Assembly (NCBI GenBank): GCA_023374025.1
Contig: SIJG01000010.1
Span: forward strand, 882,300 to 946,299
Length of the DNA stretch: 64,000 nt
Direction: 5' to 3'
Source of the DNA: Heterodera schachtii
Lineage: Eukaryota; Nematoda; Chromadorea; Rhabditida; Heteroderidae
Of the stretch, positions 42,377 through 53,254 are shown in pieces; position 1 is the first letter of the stretch, and every line of letters begins with the position of its first letter. A model generated the notes under the pieces. The model was given only the letters and a program-made list of their open reading frames with translations. It was not told the origin of the DNA and did no database searches. The position numbers and the translations under genes are program-made.

Positions 42377-43714
42377 AACTGGTAATACTGCCGATGGTCC
42401 CCCCCCCCCCCCTTTTTGAAGAAAAATTTTTTTTTGTTCTGAAAAGTCTTGGAAACATGTTTATGTGGGTTTTCAGGGTCGCTGATCACGAATATGACCT
42501 CCATTTGGACCAATTTCGAATCCCGGACCCAAATTCGAACAAAAAGTCGAAAACTCAAAATTTTCGAAATTCACTTTTATGTTCGTAGCTGTACAGAATG
42601 ACCATTCTTTGATGTTTCAATGCTTTTTGACTAAATTTAGCTTATTTAGATCAATTTAGGACAAAAGTAAGAATTTCGAAAAGTTTGAATTTTCGACTTT
42701 TTGTTCGAATTCGGGTCCGGGATTCGAAATTGGCTAAAATGAATGTCAGATTCGTGATCAGCGACCCTAAAAAGCCCATTAAACACAGGGCTACCCTTTG
42801 TACTTATTTTGTACTTATTTTTGGGACTCAAAAAAAAATTCCGATTTTTATAGAAATATTTGAAAGAAATGTGTTTTGAAGCAAATTAATATCCAAAATC
42901 TTACTTTTTGCTTCATTTATTTACTTTCATGCATGGTTCTGGTCCAGTGGGTTGTGACCTTGGTTATGTTCTTCATTTTATCGTTGGATCAGTTCCCCTC
43001 CAAGTAATTACTTTTCTTCTAATTTTTTAAATTATTCCTTTATCGATGGGAACTCATTCATAATTTTGTCATTTTTTTGGCAAAATTTGTTAAAAATTGC
43101 ACTTAAATTTTAAAATTTTTTCCGGCGGCGCCTATCTGCACCGCCGGCACCCAAAACCCTATTTTCCTTAAAAAATTGGCTAAAAACCGCAAAAATTGAT
43201 CATTTTTTGATGAGAATATGTTAACAAATCAGAAAGAAATTACAAAAAATTTCCGGCGGCGCCTATCGGCACCGCCGGACCCCATCCCCTCGCCCATTCT
43301 TAAAATTTTTTGCAAAAAGCACGCCGCAAAAAAATTGTTAAAAATCTGATTTTTTGATCCCGAATGAACTGAAAATAATTTACAAATTGCTTATGTTTTC
43401 CAGAAATTGTTAAAATCCATTTTCGGAAATGTATAAATTTCTCATTTCTAAGCCGTAATTGCTCAGAAAAATAGTTGGCGGCGAGAAATATGTTGCTAAT
43501 GCTTGATTTTGTTGAATAAAAATGTAATTTAAAGTTTGGAAGCATATTTGAAAAAATGTACTTATTTTTGACCCTTAAAACTTATTTTTGACCAGCGAAA
43601 TACTTATTTTGGGAAATTTTCAAGGGTAGCCCTGATTAAACATGTTTTCACGACTTTTTATAACAGAAAAAATTTTTTCCAAAAAGGGGGGGGGGACCAT
43701 CGGCAGTATTACCA
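42377..43714. repeat. Fold-back element with GGTAATACTGCCGAT ends
   Basis: The tips GGTAATACTGCCGATGGT plus a C run (from about 42381) and the G run plus ACCATCGGCAGTATTACC (to 43714) are complementary. Inside, facing fold-back arms (about 42430-42560 and 42690-42780) are split by a younger 849-bp insertion. The same tip sequence starts a one-sided copy at 50761. AAGAAC flanks both ends and may be a short target duplication. Confidence 0.82.
42786..43634. mobile_element. hAT-like element nested in a fold-back element (849 bp)
   Basis: Ends CAGGGCTACCCTTTG and AAGGGTAGCCCTG, with a perfect 8-bp duplication ATTAAACA at 42778-42785 and 43635-43642. The interior includes TTTGTACTTATTTTTG words near both ends and two GC hairpins (43122-43147, 43253-43278). 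The insertion lies inside the fold-back element 42377-43714 and so is younger than it. Confidence 0.92.
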
Positions 43715-44007
43715 AAGAACCGAACCTTCACAATTGCCCAAATCTGAATCTGACATTCATTTTTGGGTACAACTGTTGTGTGAAAATTTTCGATTTTCTT
43801 TGCTGGTACCCCCTCGAAGGCCTACCTCCCTGTAATTTTCCAAAAAATTTCGCTAAAATTTTAAGAAAATCCATAAAATTACTTAATTTTATCAGACATT
43901 GGACGGTTAACTTTAGTTTTTGATTGTGTCACCTGAACTGTCTGTACAATGCTCATTTAAAACTTAAAATTTGATAAAAAATTTCCATTTAGCAAAATTA
44001 GTTTTTG

Positions 44008-45880
44008 ATGGCACCGCCCGCTGAAAAAAAGAAAAAAATTTCCGTTTCCGACAATCGCCGACTCATTTCTTCTACCGCAATTGGTGAACATAAACAGCAG
44101 CAACCGATGGGTTCACTTGTGACATCAATTGGGAAACGACAAAGTCTTTTTCGCGTGGCAAAGAAAATGAACAATCGAATTTTGAAGAAAATGTGAGAAT
44201 TTTGGGGGTTAAATTACACAAATTTAATTTTAAGAAAAAATCAAAAATTTTTCCCGCATTTCAGTTGGATTTGTACGGATGTTTTGATGGACATTCTTCC
44301 GTTTTTTGACCACGCTCAACTTGGTCTTAAAATGGCATTGCTTTCGCCACGTTTCGATGTTTTAGGTGGACAAACATTTCAATGGCGGCACAACAGAATT
44401 TACAATTGAGAAACAAATCAGAATTTACAAGATGAGAACAATGCCGAAACTACCTGTGCTTATCGCTTATGGCAATTCCGTGCCAATTCCATTGCCCGAC
44501 CGTCCGCTGCCCAACAAAATACGCTTTAATCGTCTTCGAATTGAGTAATTCAAAATTCAAGGCATTGTTAACTGCACAAAAGCATTCCTTTTTCAGGTAC
44601 ATTGACCACTCCGTGATCGAATTTCTCCGTTCAAATAAACAAATTTTCCATGGAAGAGACACCATTTTGTATTTGACAGTTAATTCATACACCGCCGATG
44701 TCCAGCCGATTTGGGATGTTTTGGCCCGTGAAATTTGGCCCATTTTTGCGCCAAATATTCGTCGTTTCCATTTCCCAATGACGATCATTTGGGCGCTTTG
44801 CTCCGTCGCACTTCGCCGACAATTCTCTGATCTGAACATTAATCCAATCGATTCTGGTGGGCCAAATGCAACTGCTGGCCAAATTCTGTCCAATTGGTTG
44901 CACATTCCGAGCAAAGACGGGCAGCCGAAGCAATTTCTTTGTTATGGTGGTGCATCATCAATTAACATCGACGAATGGATCAACATTTTCAAAGAAGTGA
45001 CACATTTTCCTCAAATGACTACTGCTTGTATTTGTTCTAATTGTTTAGCAATTTGTCCGTGCCATCACTTCCGTCAACTATATAATTCGACTTGAACTAT
45101 TTGATGAATCAACACCAATTGTTCCATTTGAATTGGTGAATGAACGGACCAAAGAAAAGCTGACGCTAAAGAAAACACACGAAGATGAAAGGGCTAGCGA
45201 ATGGAGAATGAAACGATGCAAAATTGGACAAATGGTTCAGTGGGAGGACGAAAAGACGGACAATTTGAACCATGTCGGCATTTGTTTGCGTGGCGACAAG
45301 AAATGCATTGGGTGAGTATGAAAAAAAAAGAATCCTTAAAAGAATAATTTTTACAATTTTTATAATATTACTAGAGACTGGATTTTTATGTGCTAAAAAT
45401 GTTGAAATATGTGCTAAAAACTAGAGTTGGTCGGGACTGGTACTGAAAAAACGGGTACAACTGAGTACCCAGTCCCGGTTTTGACAAATTTTGACCGGAA
45501 CCGGGAAATTCCCTGGTTTTTTTCCCGGTTTTCCCAGCCAAAAAGTCCCGGTTTTTCAACCCGAAAAATTTTCGGTCCCGGTCTTTGTCAAAGTTCCCGG
45601 TCCCGACCAACCCTACTAAAAACCAAAAAAAATGCCAAAATATGTGCTAAATATGTACTAAAAATTTGAAAAATAAAGTATATTTTTGCATAAAAATCAC
45701 AAAAAATCTCATTCTTTATCAGGGCTTCTATCGGCATAAACAAGCCGCAAAAAAATATAAAACATTTTTTAGAGGTAAATTAAATTTTATCATTTTCATA
45801 GGCAATTGTCTCCACAAAAAGAAGACGAAGAAGAAGCGAGTCAAAGCAGCGGAAAAGGGCGTCGAATTGTTCGGAATTGA
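44008..45880 (+). pseudogene. F-box-like family gene, type 1, frameshifted in exon 2
   Basis: Exons are 44008-44192, 44265-44544, 44597-44996, 45049-45311 and 45802-45880, with normal splice sites. Exon 1 is MAPPAEKKKKISVSDNRRL. Exon 2 begins WICTDVLMDILPFFDHAQLG, but an extra G at about 44364 (TTTTAGGTGGAC against TTTTAGTGGAC) shifts the frame just before D-K-H-F-N-G-G-T. Exon 3 has VIEFLRSNKQIF and IWDVLAREIWPIFAPNIRRF. A stretch at about 44785-44830 is read out of family frame and then restored by a deletion. Exons 4-5 are open (IVPFELVNERTKEKLTL, GDKKCIG, QKEDEEEASQSSG). One base decides between gene and pseudogene. Confidence 0.8.
45422..45615. mobile_element. Miniature hAT-like element, ACCGGG family (194 bp)
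   Basis: Ends TAGAGTTGGTCGGGAC and GTCCCGACCAACCCTA (complementary but for one base), with a perfect 8-bp duplication CTAAAAAC at 45414-45421 and 45616-45623. It is inserted into an older ATATGTGCTAAAA word repeat (about 45372-45670) within intron 4 of the gene at 44008-45880. Confidence 0.92.
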
Positions 45881-47257
45881 AAATAATTGAGAAATGATCG
45901 GCTCTTTTGGAGATTATTGAATGGACAAATTGATCTGTTGAATCCGTTTTTGCTGCTTATTTTTGCTCGTTAATTTTGTTGACTCTTTCTGACGAAAATA
46001 TTTTATTTGACCGCAGAATTAAAATTAAATTTCTCAAGACATTTTTTAAGATAAAAATTATTCTTCAAAATTTGAAAATTCTCAAGCACCCACCGGGACT
46101 CCCGTTAAAATTGAAATGAGATCCCCACTATTCAAATCGAAAGTTTTCCCGGATTTAAAAATACTAGAACAATCCGCAATTTTAATACCTTGATATTCTT
46201 ATGAGTGATTTTTGATGTCAAATCAAAATGCTGGTGAAGTACGTCGAATTAGGGAATGCTAATTGGATAATTAGTTAATTAGCGCACATTTATTTCCATG
46301 GAATAGGCTTAAAATCGCAAAAATTGGCCCTTTTTTGGTGAAAATCTGTTAACAAGGCACACCAAAACTTCAAAATTTTCCCCGGCGGCGCCTATCGGCA
46401 CCGCCAGCCCCCCTGTTCCCGAAAGTTTTTTGGAAAAAACCGCGCCGAAAAAAAAAATTGGTTTTTGAAAAGCAAAAAAAAAAACAAAAATTTTTTCCGA
46501 CCCACCCCCCCCCCCTTTTTTATGTATGTTTGGTATCATTCGAAAGCACAAAGCCTAAAAAAGCTAAAATATATAAAATCTCAACGATTTAAGCAATTTT
46601 AAAGCTTATAAAATCCTTTGACAAATTACTTTTTTTATGTTCGAAAATTGGTAATTTCAGGCAAAATCTGCTAATAAATCTCAAAATTTTTCTCAATTTT
46701 ATTTACAACCATTTTATTTTTCCACTAAGAAATTTCTTTAATAAAAAAATTCAAAATGATCCATTCTAACAAATTCAATTAGGTAATCCCGAAATTACCA
46801 AAAATCCAAAATACGCATCAAAATCCAAAAATATATTAATGACCTTCCTAATTGGTTCCGCGATTCTGTGATAATTAATCTTCCATCATATACTAAATAT
46901 TATTTGCTTTGGAAAAGTGCCATTTTTTCTTTTCTTTTCTCCTTTTTGCCATCCCTTCCTTTTTATTCGTTTTCATATCAGCTGACCGAAGAATGAGTTC
47001 AAAAAAGCTCGAGAAATTTTCTCATTCAAGAATTTTCAGCAATATTCGTTTCGGGATCATTTAATGGACAAATTAAATTGCACATTTTGGCAATGGAATT
47101 TATGCCGTTGTCACCTGCTGCTGACTATTTACCAATTGAGAGGGTTTTCTCCATAAAAATACATTTATTACTGATAAATTATGATCGGTCGGTCATTCTT
47201 AATTAATTAATTTCTTCTTCTGCGGCTGATCATTGTTTTTGTTCGTTTGTCCGTCAC
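45881..47257. other. Gene-free stretch with one hairpin repeat
   Basis: The GC hairpin at 46382-46407 is followed by GCGCCGAAAAAAAAA and a C run at about 46506-46514, all within one repeat unit (about 46300-46530). The rest is AT-rich and I see no coding exons. Confidence 0.7.
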
Positions 47258-47572
47258 TCATTTGTCAGCAGAAGACGGCTCTTTTGTGATGCTTTGTCCC
47301 GCTTCTTCTTCCGGTGATGGAGACAATGGCCTTAATTATGCGAAATTTTAATTATTTAAACAAAATTAAAATCTCTTTTTTAATTGCTCACCCGATGCAA
47401 TTATTGGCAGTTAAAAGCAAAAAGAACACATTGTTACAATTGTTGTCCCAGTTTTGGTCTTTCCAATAAACCGCCGCCGTCTCCCCAATAATTTTGCATC
47501 GATTCATTATCCAATTGTTGTCCAATTCCTTTGCTTTGGCCAATGTCAGCTTTTCCTTTGTCCATTCGTTAA
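47258..47572 (-). pseudogene. F-box-like family relic (exons 4-5)
   Basis: The exon 4 part 47572-47392 reads EWTKEKLTLAKAKE, NNWIMNRCKIIGETAAV and NNCIG. Exon 5 (47330-47258) reads PLSPSPEEEAGQSITKEPSS and stops at ADK. The splice sites between them are intact. The relic is cut at 47572 by a fold-back-repeat arm in the middle of the N-E-W-T-K-E-K-L motif. It is closest to the copy at 56121-57429 (KRCKIIG, EEAGQSITK). Confidence 0.85.
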
Positions 47573-47819
47573 AACCCCGGACCAGAATCCGAACAAAATC
47601 GAAATTTTAAATTTTTGAATTTTACTTCTATGTATGTATATTTAATCTGCATAGAATGACTCATTTTGCTGTTTAGTATTTAAGGACGCTAAAACAATAA
47701 ACGAACATTAAACAAAAGAAAAGGTAAGCACATTCAAAGAGTAAATAGCATCAAATCAAGTCCAGCAGAGGTAATCAAATGGTCGGTCATTTCTTCTTTT
47801 CTCATCAATGGCCATAGGT

Positions 47820-50683
47820 TCACAAATTGGCGCCTTTTTCGTTGTTTTGGTCGGCGGGTGGAGACAATGGCCTAAAATTTAATTCGAACAATAATTAGTT
47901 AAATAAATTTTTGAATAAAAATCAAAGAGCGGAGAACCCGAATCTGATATTAATTTTGAGCCACGTCGAATCCCGAACCCGGATTTGAGCAAAAACTCAA
48001 AGTTCAAATTTATGAATCTCGCATTTTTGGGAGAAGATTTTGATTCACCCCCACCGCTAAACAATTGCCAATAATTCAATTAAATAACAAATGAAAAAAA
48101 TAGGGTCAATGGCAACTCGTACGAAAATCCACTTATATGTATTACAAAATAAAGCTTAGCCTAGGCCCAAGCAAGCCTAGGCCAAGGACTAGCCTAAAGC
48201 TTAGGCTTAAGCCTAGGCATAGCCTAAGAATTTGTACGAGTTGCCTTGACACAAAAAAAGGTTGTCGCTGCTCACCCACCCAATGCAGTCTGGACCACGC
48301 AATTCAATTTGGACATTGTGCAAATTGTTCAAAATGTTGTGGTTCCGCTGCTGTTGGTGCTGAACCGCCGTGTCCCCAAAAACAACAACATTCGATGATA
48401 AACTTCGCTTCTTCAACAGCCAACCATTCATTTTCTCACATTCTTTACATTTGTTCTTTCCACAATTGCCTTCTTTTTGCAGTGTCAACTTTTCTTGGGT
48501 CGTTTCGTTCACCACTTCAAATTGTTCCATTGATGAGGCCGAATCCAACAAAATCTCAATGTTGTAGCAGGCAGAAGTGGTGGTGGTGGCACGACAGAAT
48601 GCCTGATGAGAATAAAAATATGTATAATATATACATATTCTAATTATCCCCCAATCTCCATTAATCCCCTATAATATTTACATTATACAATAATTTTTTT
48701 GAAAATTGGAACAAAAAATTGTCACTTGAAATAGCAAATTCGAAAACATTGTCAAGGAAATCCAGGTTTTTTCATGTTTGCCTGGGTCTGGGTTTTTTCC
48801 CATATTGGATCTCGATTTCCTGGACAAATTCAGATATATGAAAAATGGTGCCGAAAAATGTGTCGAGCTCTAGTGTTTACCAAGGGGAGCCGTTTTTTCG
48901 AAAAAGCTTTCATTTGTCGAGACCATAAATTTTTATGGGCGGGGGGGGGGGGGGGGAAATAACGGAAAAGTACCCCCTTTTGGGGCTGCACCAACAATCA
49001 CGGACTAAGAAGATGGACGACCTCCTTGAACTTGTTGACCAATTCTTGTCCACTTGATGCATAATTGCTTGAGAATCGGCAACGCAAATGCTTCGGTTGG
49101 CCATCGGTTGTCGGCGTTTGCAACCATTTGGACAACGATTTGCCAGCAGTTTCACATGGCCCATTAAAATCAATTGGAGTGGGGAACAGACGATAGGAAC
49201 TGATCGACTTCAGCTGCGGGAGATTAGTGAGAATTGTAGGCGAAACGAAACGACGCAAATTGTTCAAATTTGCAGGCGAATAAAATGCCAAGTGACGAAT
49301 GCTTGGCGCAAAAATGGGCCAAATCTCCCTGACCAACACATCCCAAATCGGTGTCCCAGTGGACGCGAGCAATGTCAATTTGGTGCCCCTTCGGTCAAAG
49401 ATTTGCTTGTTGGAACGCAGAAATTCGATGACAGTTGGGTCGATGTATCTGCACAAAAGGTGGCAACATAAAATGTGTGGCAATTTTTTTCGAATTCCGA
49501 GCCCGAATTCGGTACTTTTCGGTTTTGTTCCAACACCTCAAAATTTCAAAAAATGTAAAAAAGGACGCGCTGAAGGCATTTTAGTGCGCGTCCTTTTTTT
49601 GGGGCATGCACAATCTGAAGCAAAATTTCTTCAAAGGTTGGGTTCAGTTCTCGCGCCAAAGGAACTCACACAAATTGGTATCGCGTGTTTTTTAGATTTT
49701 AGGTGTAGGAACAAAACCGATAAGTACCCCGAATTCGAGTAAATTGTTCAAGCATTAATTTGCGGACATAAATGCAACAATTGTCCGTAAATCTCATCAA
49801 ATGGATCATCTATGAAAACATGGGTTGTATGAATTTGTGCGGATTTTTTTTTAAACCCAAAACAGGAAAGAACCAAAAAATTGTAATCAAAAGGGTTCTT
49901 CGCTTCCAATATGGGATTTCATCGTGCCATCTAAACTATAAATGTGCCAAAAGTGCTAATACACGCAGAAAATTGATGTTGAATTACTCAATTTGAAGGA
50001 AACTGAAGCGGATTTTGTTGGGCAGCTCGTGCAACGGAAATCGCATGTATCTGCATCTGCCACCGATCATCACGTAAAAATGAGGCGCTTCTTCGTCAAC
50101 GAAACTTTGCCCATAATAATAAAATCCTTGATCGCAATTTTTCTTGTAAATTTTGAAAGTTTTCCAAATGGTAAATTCGGGTTGGCAGGCGAATTGCGTG
50201 TCCACCAACACATCGAAACGGGGCGAAATCAGAGCAAATTTGAAGCCGAGTTGAGGACGACGAAAGAATGGCAAAATATCCATCCACACGTCGTTGCAAA
50301 TCCAGCTGAAATGCATAACATTAAATGATGGAATCACCGACGGTAGCCCCCCCCCCCTTTTAGAAAAAATTAAAAAAATTTTCTTGATCGCATGTCCGGA
50401 GAAAATTTTTTTCGCGCATTTGATTTTGTTTTATTGGATAAATGTTAAATTTTGTTGAAAATAGTTTTCGATTTTTTGTTCCAATCAAGATTTGGGGGTC
50501 GAATTGGTAGAAATAGTTATCAGAATCTGATTTTTCGACCCTAAAAACCCTTAGCAAAAATCTGAGCACTCACATTTTCTTCCGTCCTCCAAATGGTGTC
50601 ACAAAAGAAGCCGACGACGACGATTGCTGCTGATTTTCAACGGCGGACAAAAGTTTTTGCTTTTTCTCGGCAGGCGGTGCCAT
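47820..50683 (-). CDS. F-box-like family protein, type 1 (intact, 409 aa)
   Basis: Exons are 50683-50574, 50305-49988, 49448-49022, 48602-48280 and 47871-47820, all GT-AG with phases 2-2-0-2. Exon 1 is short (MAPPAEKKQKLLSAVENQQQ, then a Ser run and FVTPFGGRKKM). Exon 2 has WICNDVWMDILPFFRRPQLG and ALISPRFDVLVDTQF. It is about 36 nt longer than in other copies, through the segment NCDQGFYYYGQSFVDEEAPH. Exon 3 has PTVIEFLRSNKQIFDRRGTK, LVREIWPIFAPSIRHLAF and CETAGKSLSKWLQTPTTDGQ. Exon 4 adds a Cys/Lys insert (CGKNKCKECEKMNGW) and ends DCIG. Exon 5 ends NEKGANL. It is the most divergent intact member. Its introns hold fold-back repeats and G runs. Confidence 0.85.
48108..48250. repeat. Inverted-repeat element of GCCTAGGC words
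   Basis: Tips GGCAACTCGTAC (about 48115) and GTACGAGTTGCC (about 48232) are complementary. The interior iterates AAGCCTAGGC and TTAGGCTTAAG, a design like that of the hAT-like elements. It lies in intron 4 of the gene at 47820-50683. A word block of the same type (AAGCTTAGGCTTGAGCCTAG) occurs at about 38320-38345. No target duplication was resolved. Confidence 0.75.
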
Positions 50684-50760
50684 TAGAAATTAATTTCGTC
50701 TCAAAAAATAAAACCAATTAAAACAAATTAGTGAGAAATATAAAAGAGAGTTCGCGTTAA

Positions 50761-50935
50761 CGGTAATACTGCCGATAGCCCCCCCCCCCGCCCTTTGTAA
50801 GAAATTTTCTGTTCTAAAAAGTCGTGAAACGGGTTTATGGGGGTTTTCAGGGTTCGCTGGTCATGAACCTGACATTCATTTTGTTGATTCATATTTCCTG
50901 GACCTGAATTGGTACAAAGTCGAAAATTCCAATTT
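50761..50935. repeat. GGTAATACTGCCGAT tip plus fold-back arm
   Basis: A one-sided copy of the element type at 42377-43714: the tip GGTAATACTGCCGATAG with a C run, then a fold-back arm (GGGTTCGCTGGTCATGAACC). It lies just upstream of the ATG of the minus-strand gene ending at 50683, in its likely promoter region. Confidence 0.75.
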
Positions 50936-50949
50936 TCAATAGTGACAAA

Positions 50950-51596
50950 TAGAGCCCGGAAATTTCAAATTTGCGAATTCCGCTGCGGGATTGGTACTGA
51001 AAAATTTTGCGGGACGGGATCCCGCATGTATAAATCCCGCAAATCCCGCATTTAAAATTTGCGGGATCCCGCGCGGGATTGCGGGATTTTGGAAATTTCG
51101 AAATTCAATTAAATTTGAAAAAGTTTCCAAAAAACAAAATATACCTGTCATTTTGAAAACGAAATTTTTAGGGGCTGGCGGGATGCATTAAAAGGGGCTG
51201 ATGGGTTGATCAAGATTTTTAAGGGTTGGATAGATCGGTGAACAAATTGTTAATGGGATCAATCAATAAATTTAACTGTTTTATTTTTAAGTCGTTTTTT
51301 GCGGCGCGCTTTCGCACTGCACTTATGGCTTTAATTTGATTGAATTTGTTAAAAATTTATTCACAAATATTTGGCATTTTGTTATTAACAATTTTCAAAA
51401 AAATCAATATAATCCCGCAAAATACCGCACAAATTTTCAAATTTGCGGATCCCGCTGCGGGATTTGAACTCAAAATTTTGCGGATTGGGATCCCGCAGGC
51501 ATAAATCCGCAAATCCCGCATTTCCCAAAAAATGCGGGATTGCGGATTGGGATCCCGCAAAATCCCGCGCGGGATCCCGTCCCGCGCCGGGCTCTA
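50950..51596. mobile_element. hAT-like element, GCGGGATCCCGC family (647 bp)
   Basis: Ends TAGAGCCCGG/CCGGGCTCTA. The flanking octamers GTGACAAA (50942-50949) and CTGACAAA (51597-51604) differ at one base. Both ends carry arrays of GCGGGATCCCGC/GCGGGATTGCGGGA words (about 50975-51090 and 51440-51590). No ORF of interest. Confidence 0.87.
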
Positions 51597-52109
51597 CTGA
51601 CAAACCATTGAAAAATCAAAAATGGGCATTCAGTATAGATATGAAAATAAGAATTTTGAAAATTTGATCTTTCCGGGTTTCAAAATTGCTGTCTGCTTCG
51701 GGGAAGAAATTCTCAGGAAACGGACCTAATAGAAAAATCTATTTGGATCAGAGGCAAAGCTTTTGAACCGGTTCAATCTGCGGAAAATGAACAGAATGAG
51801 GGGCACAATTTTCATAAACATAAATCTTAACCCTAGCAATACGGCCGAATTCCAAAGGATTACATATATATTTTAAACATATATACATTATTATCTACAT
51901 ACAAATATACACATTATTCCACATACAAACCGAATTGGCAGCATACAACACAATACTACACATGTAGTGGTAACATACACAGGAAATGAATGAATGAACA
52001 CATCAAAAATGGGGGACACAAATATCACACGACAGACAATTAAATGTGAAATTCTTCGTCCATTATTATCGAATGCCATCGCCGTCCGTCGCGTTCATTC
52101 ATTGCTGCA

Positions 52110-53136
52110 TCACCACGTTGTGTAATGTTCTCCTCCCGACGGCACTGTCGACGACGCCTTCAATTTTGTCTGCGCACTTCCTCCTTCAATTGTTGCTGTT
52201 GATGGCGATGATTGCGATGGCACTGTTGCTGTTGATTGCGATGGTCCAGTTGAGCGTAAGCTCTCCGGTATCAGACTCCGCCACGAGAACGGCTGTTTCG
52301 TCTTCGCTGCTGGCATCTTGGACATCATTCCGCTCGGCACCGCCGTGATCGCACCACCACCGCTTCGTCCTCCAGGACCATGGCAAGGAGTTGAGGTCGG
52401 CGGCAAGTCCACCATCGAATCCGTGCCTTGTTTTGATCCCTGCCGCGATGTGTGGAAACTGCTTGGCACTGTTATTGAAATTTTATGGTTGTCCTGGTCG
52501 GCACGGCGTCCACGGCACAGACAGCAAATCACAACAATGGCACACACAACAACGAGGCTGAAAATGGGGGAATGATTGTGATTGATGATGGCATTGACAA
52601 CAAAAGAAAAGCCGTGGAAAACTCACACGAGCAAAACTGAGACGCCAATGATGATCCATAGCTTGACACTGATGCCAGCAAATTCATTTGTCGAAGTCTT
52701 CTCATCGGTTGGTTTCTTGGGCTTAACACGAGTCGAAGCGCTGGAAAAATGGGAAAATCAGTAAAATCTGAGAAAGAAATTTAGGCGGCTCTATTGCATT
52801 TTTCACGACCTTAAAAAATTGCACGGGAAATAAAATTAAAGGAAATTCAAAAACTCAGTTTTTTTCACATTTGTTTCTATTTTTTAAACTTGGAGAAAAC
52901 CTCTGTGTTGAACTCATAGGTCTACCAAGATACCAAGAAATGTTGCTTTTCAATTTGTCATGCTTTTTCAATGGTTTATTTAATTTTTAGGTCCTGTGAA
53001 AGTTTTAAGGTCGGATAAAATGCAATAGAAAATCCGCCGTTTGGGCTGTGCTTTTTGTTTACCCATGGCAACAGTTGAAAATGATCAGAGTAATGAATAA
53101 CAGACGGAGGGTATTTTGAAGGACAGCGGAGGACAT
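52110..53136 (-). CDS. Small single-pass membrane protein, unrecognised (intact, 211 aa)
   Basis: Exons are 53136-53063, 52740-52627 and 52557-52110, GT-AG, phases 2 and 2, stop at 52112-52110. Exon 1 encodes a signal peptide (MSSAVLQNTLRLLFITLIIF, then NCCHG). Exon 2 gives a short polar ectodomain (STRVKPKKPTDEKTSTNEF) and, with exon 3, one long hydrophobic segment (WIIIGVSVLLVLVVVCAIVV). A stop-transfer CLCRGRR and a ~140-residue Ser/Pro/Thr/Gly-rich cytoplasmic tail follow. The type I topology is clear; no family was recognised. The start is the first ATG after the TATA box at 53194-53201. It is divergent from the Gln-rich gene at 53545 with 408 bp between ATGs. Exon 3 is relatively GC-rich with CAA/CAG/TCA repeats, like its neighbour. 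Confidence 0.75.
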
Positions 53137-53193
53137 AGTAGCAGAAATATGAATGAATGTTAATGCACAAAATAAGGGGGAAGACGAAGGCGC

Positions 53194-53201
53194 TTTTATA
53201 G
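53194..53201 (-). promoter_or_regulatory. TATA box of the 52110-53136 gene
   Basis: The minus strand reads TATAAAAG, 58 bp upstream of the ATG. It is the same octamer as on the opposite strand at 53418-53425. Confidence 0.6.
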
Positions 53202-53254
53202 CGGAGAAAAAAGGGATTTAGCAAATGCAATTTTTGAAAATTTAATACGGATTA

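Noticed and set aside
48137..48643. 168-codon plus-strand frame
   Set aside because: It is the complement of exon 4 of the minus-strand family gene plus a GCCTAGGC repeat.
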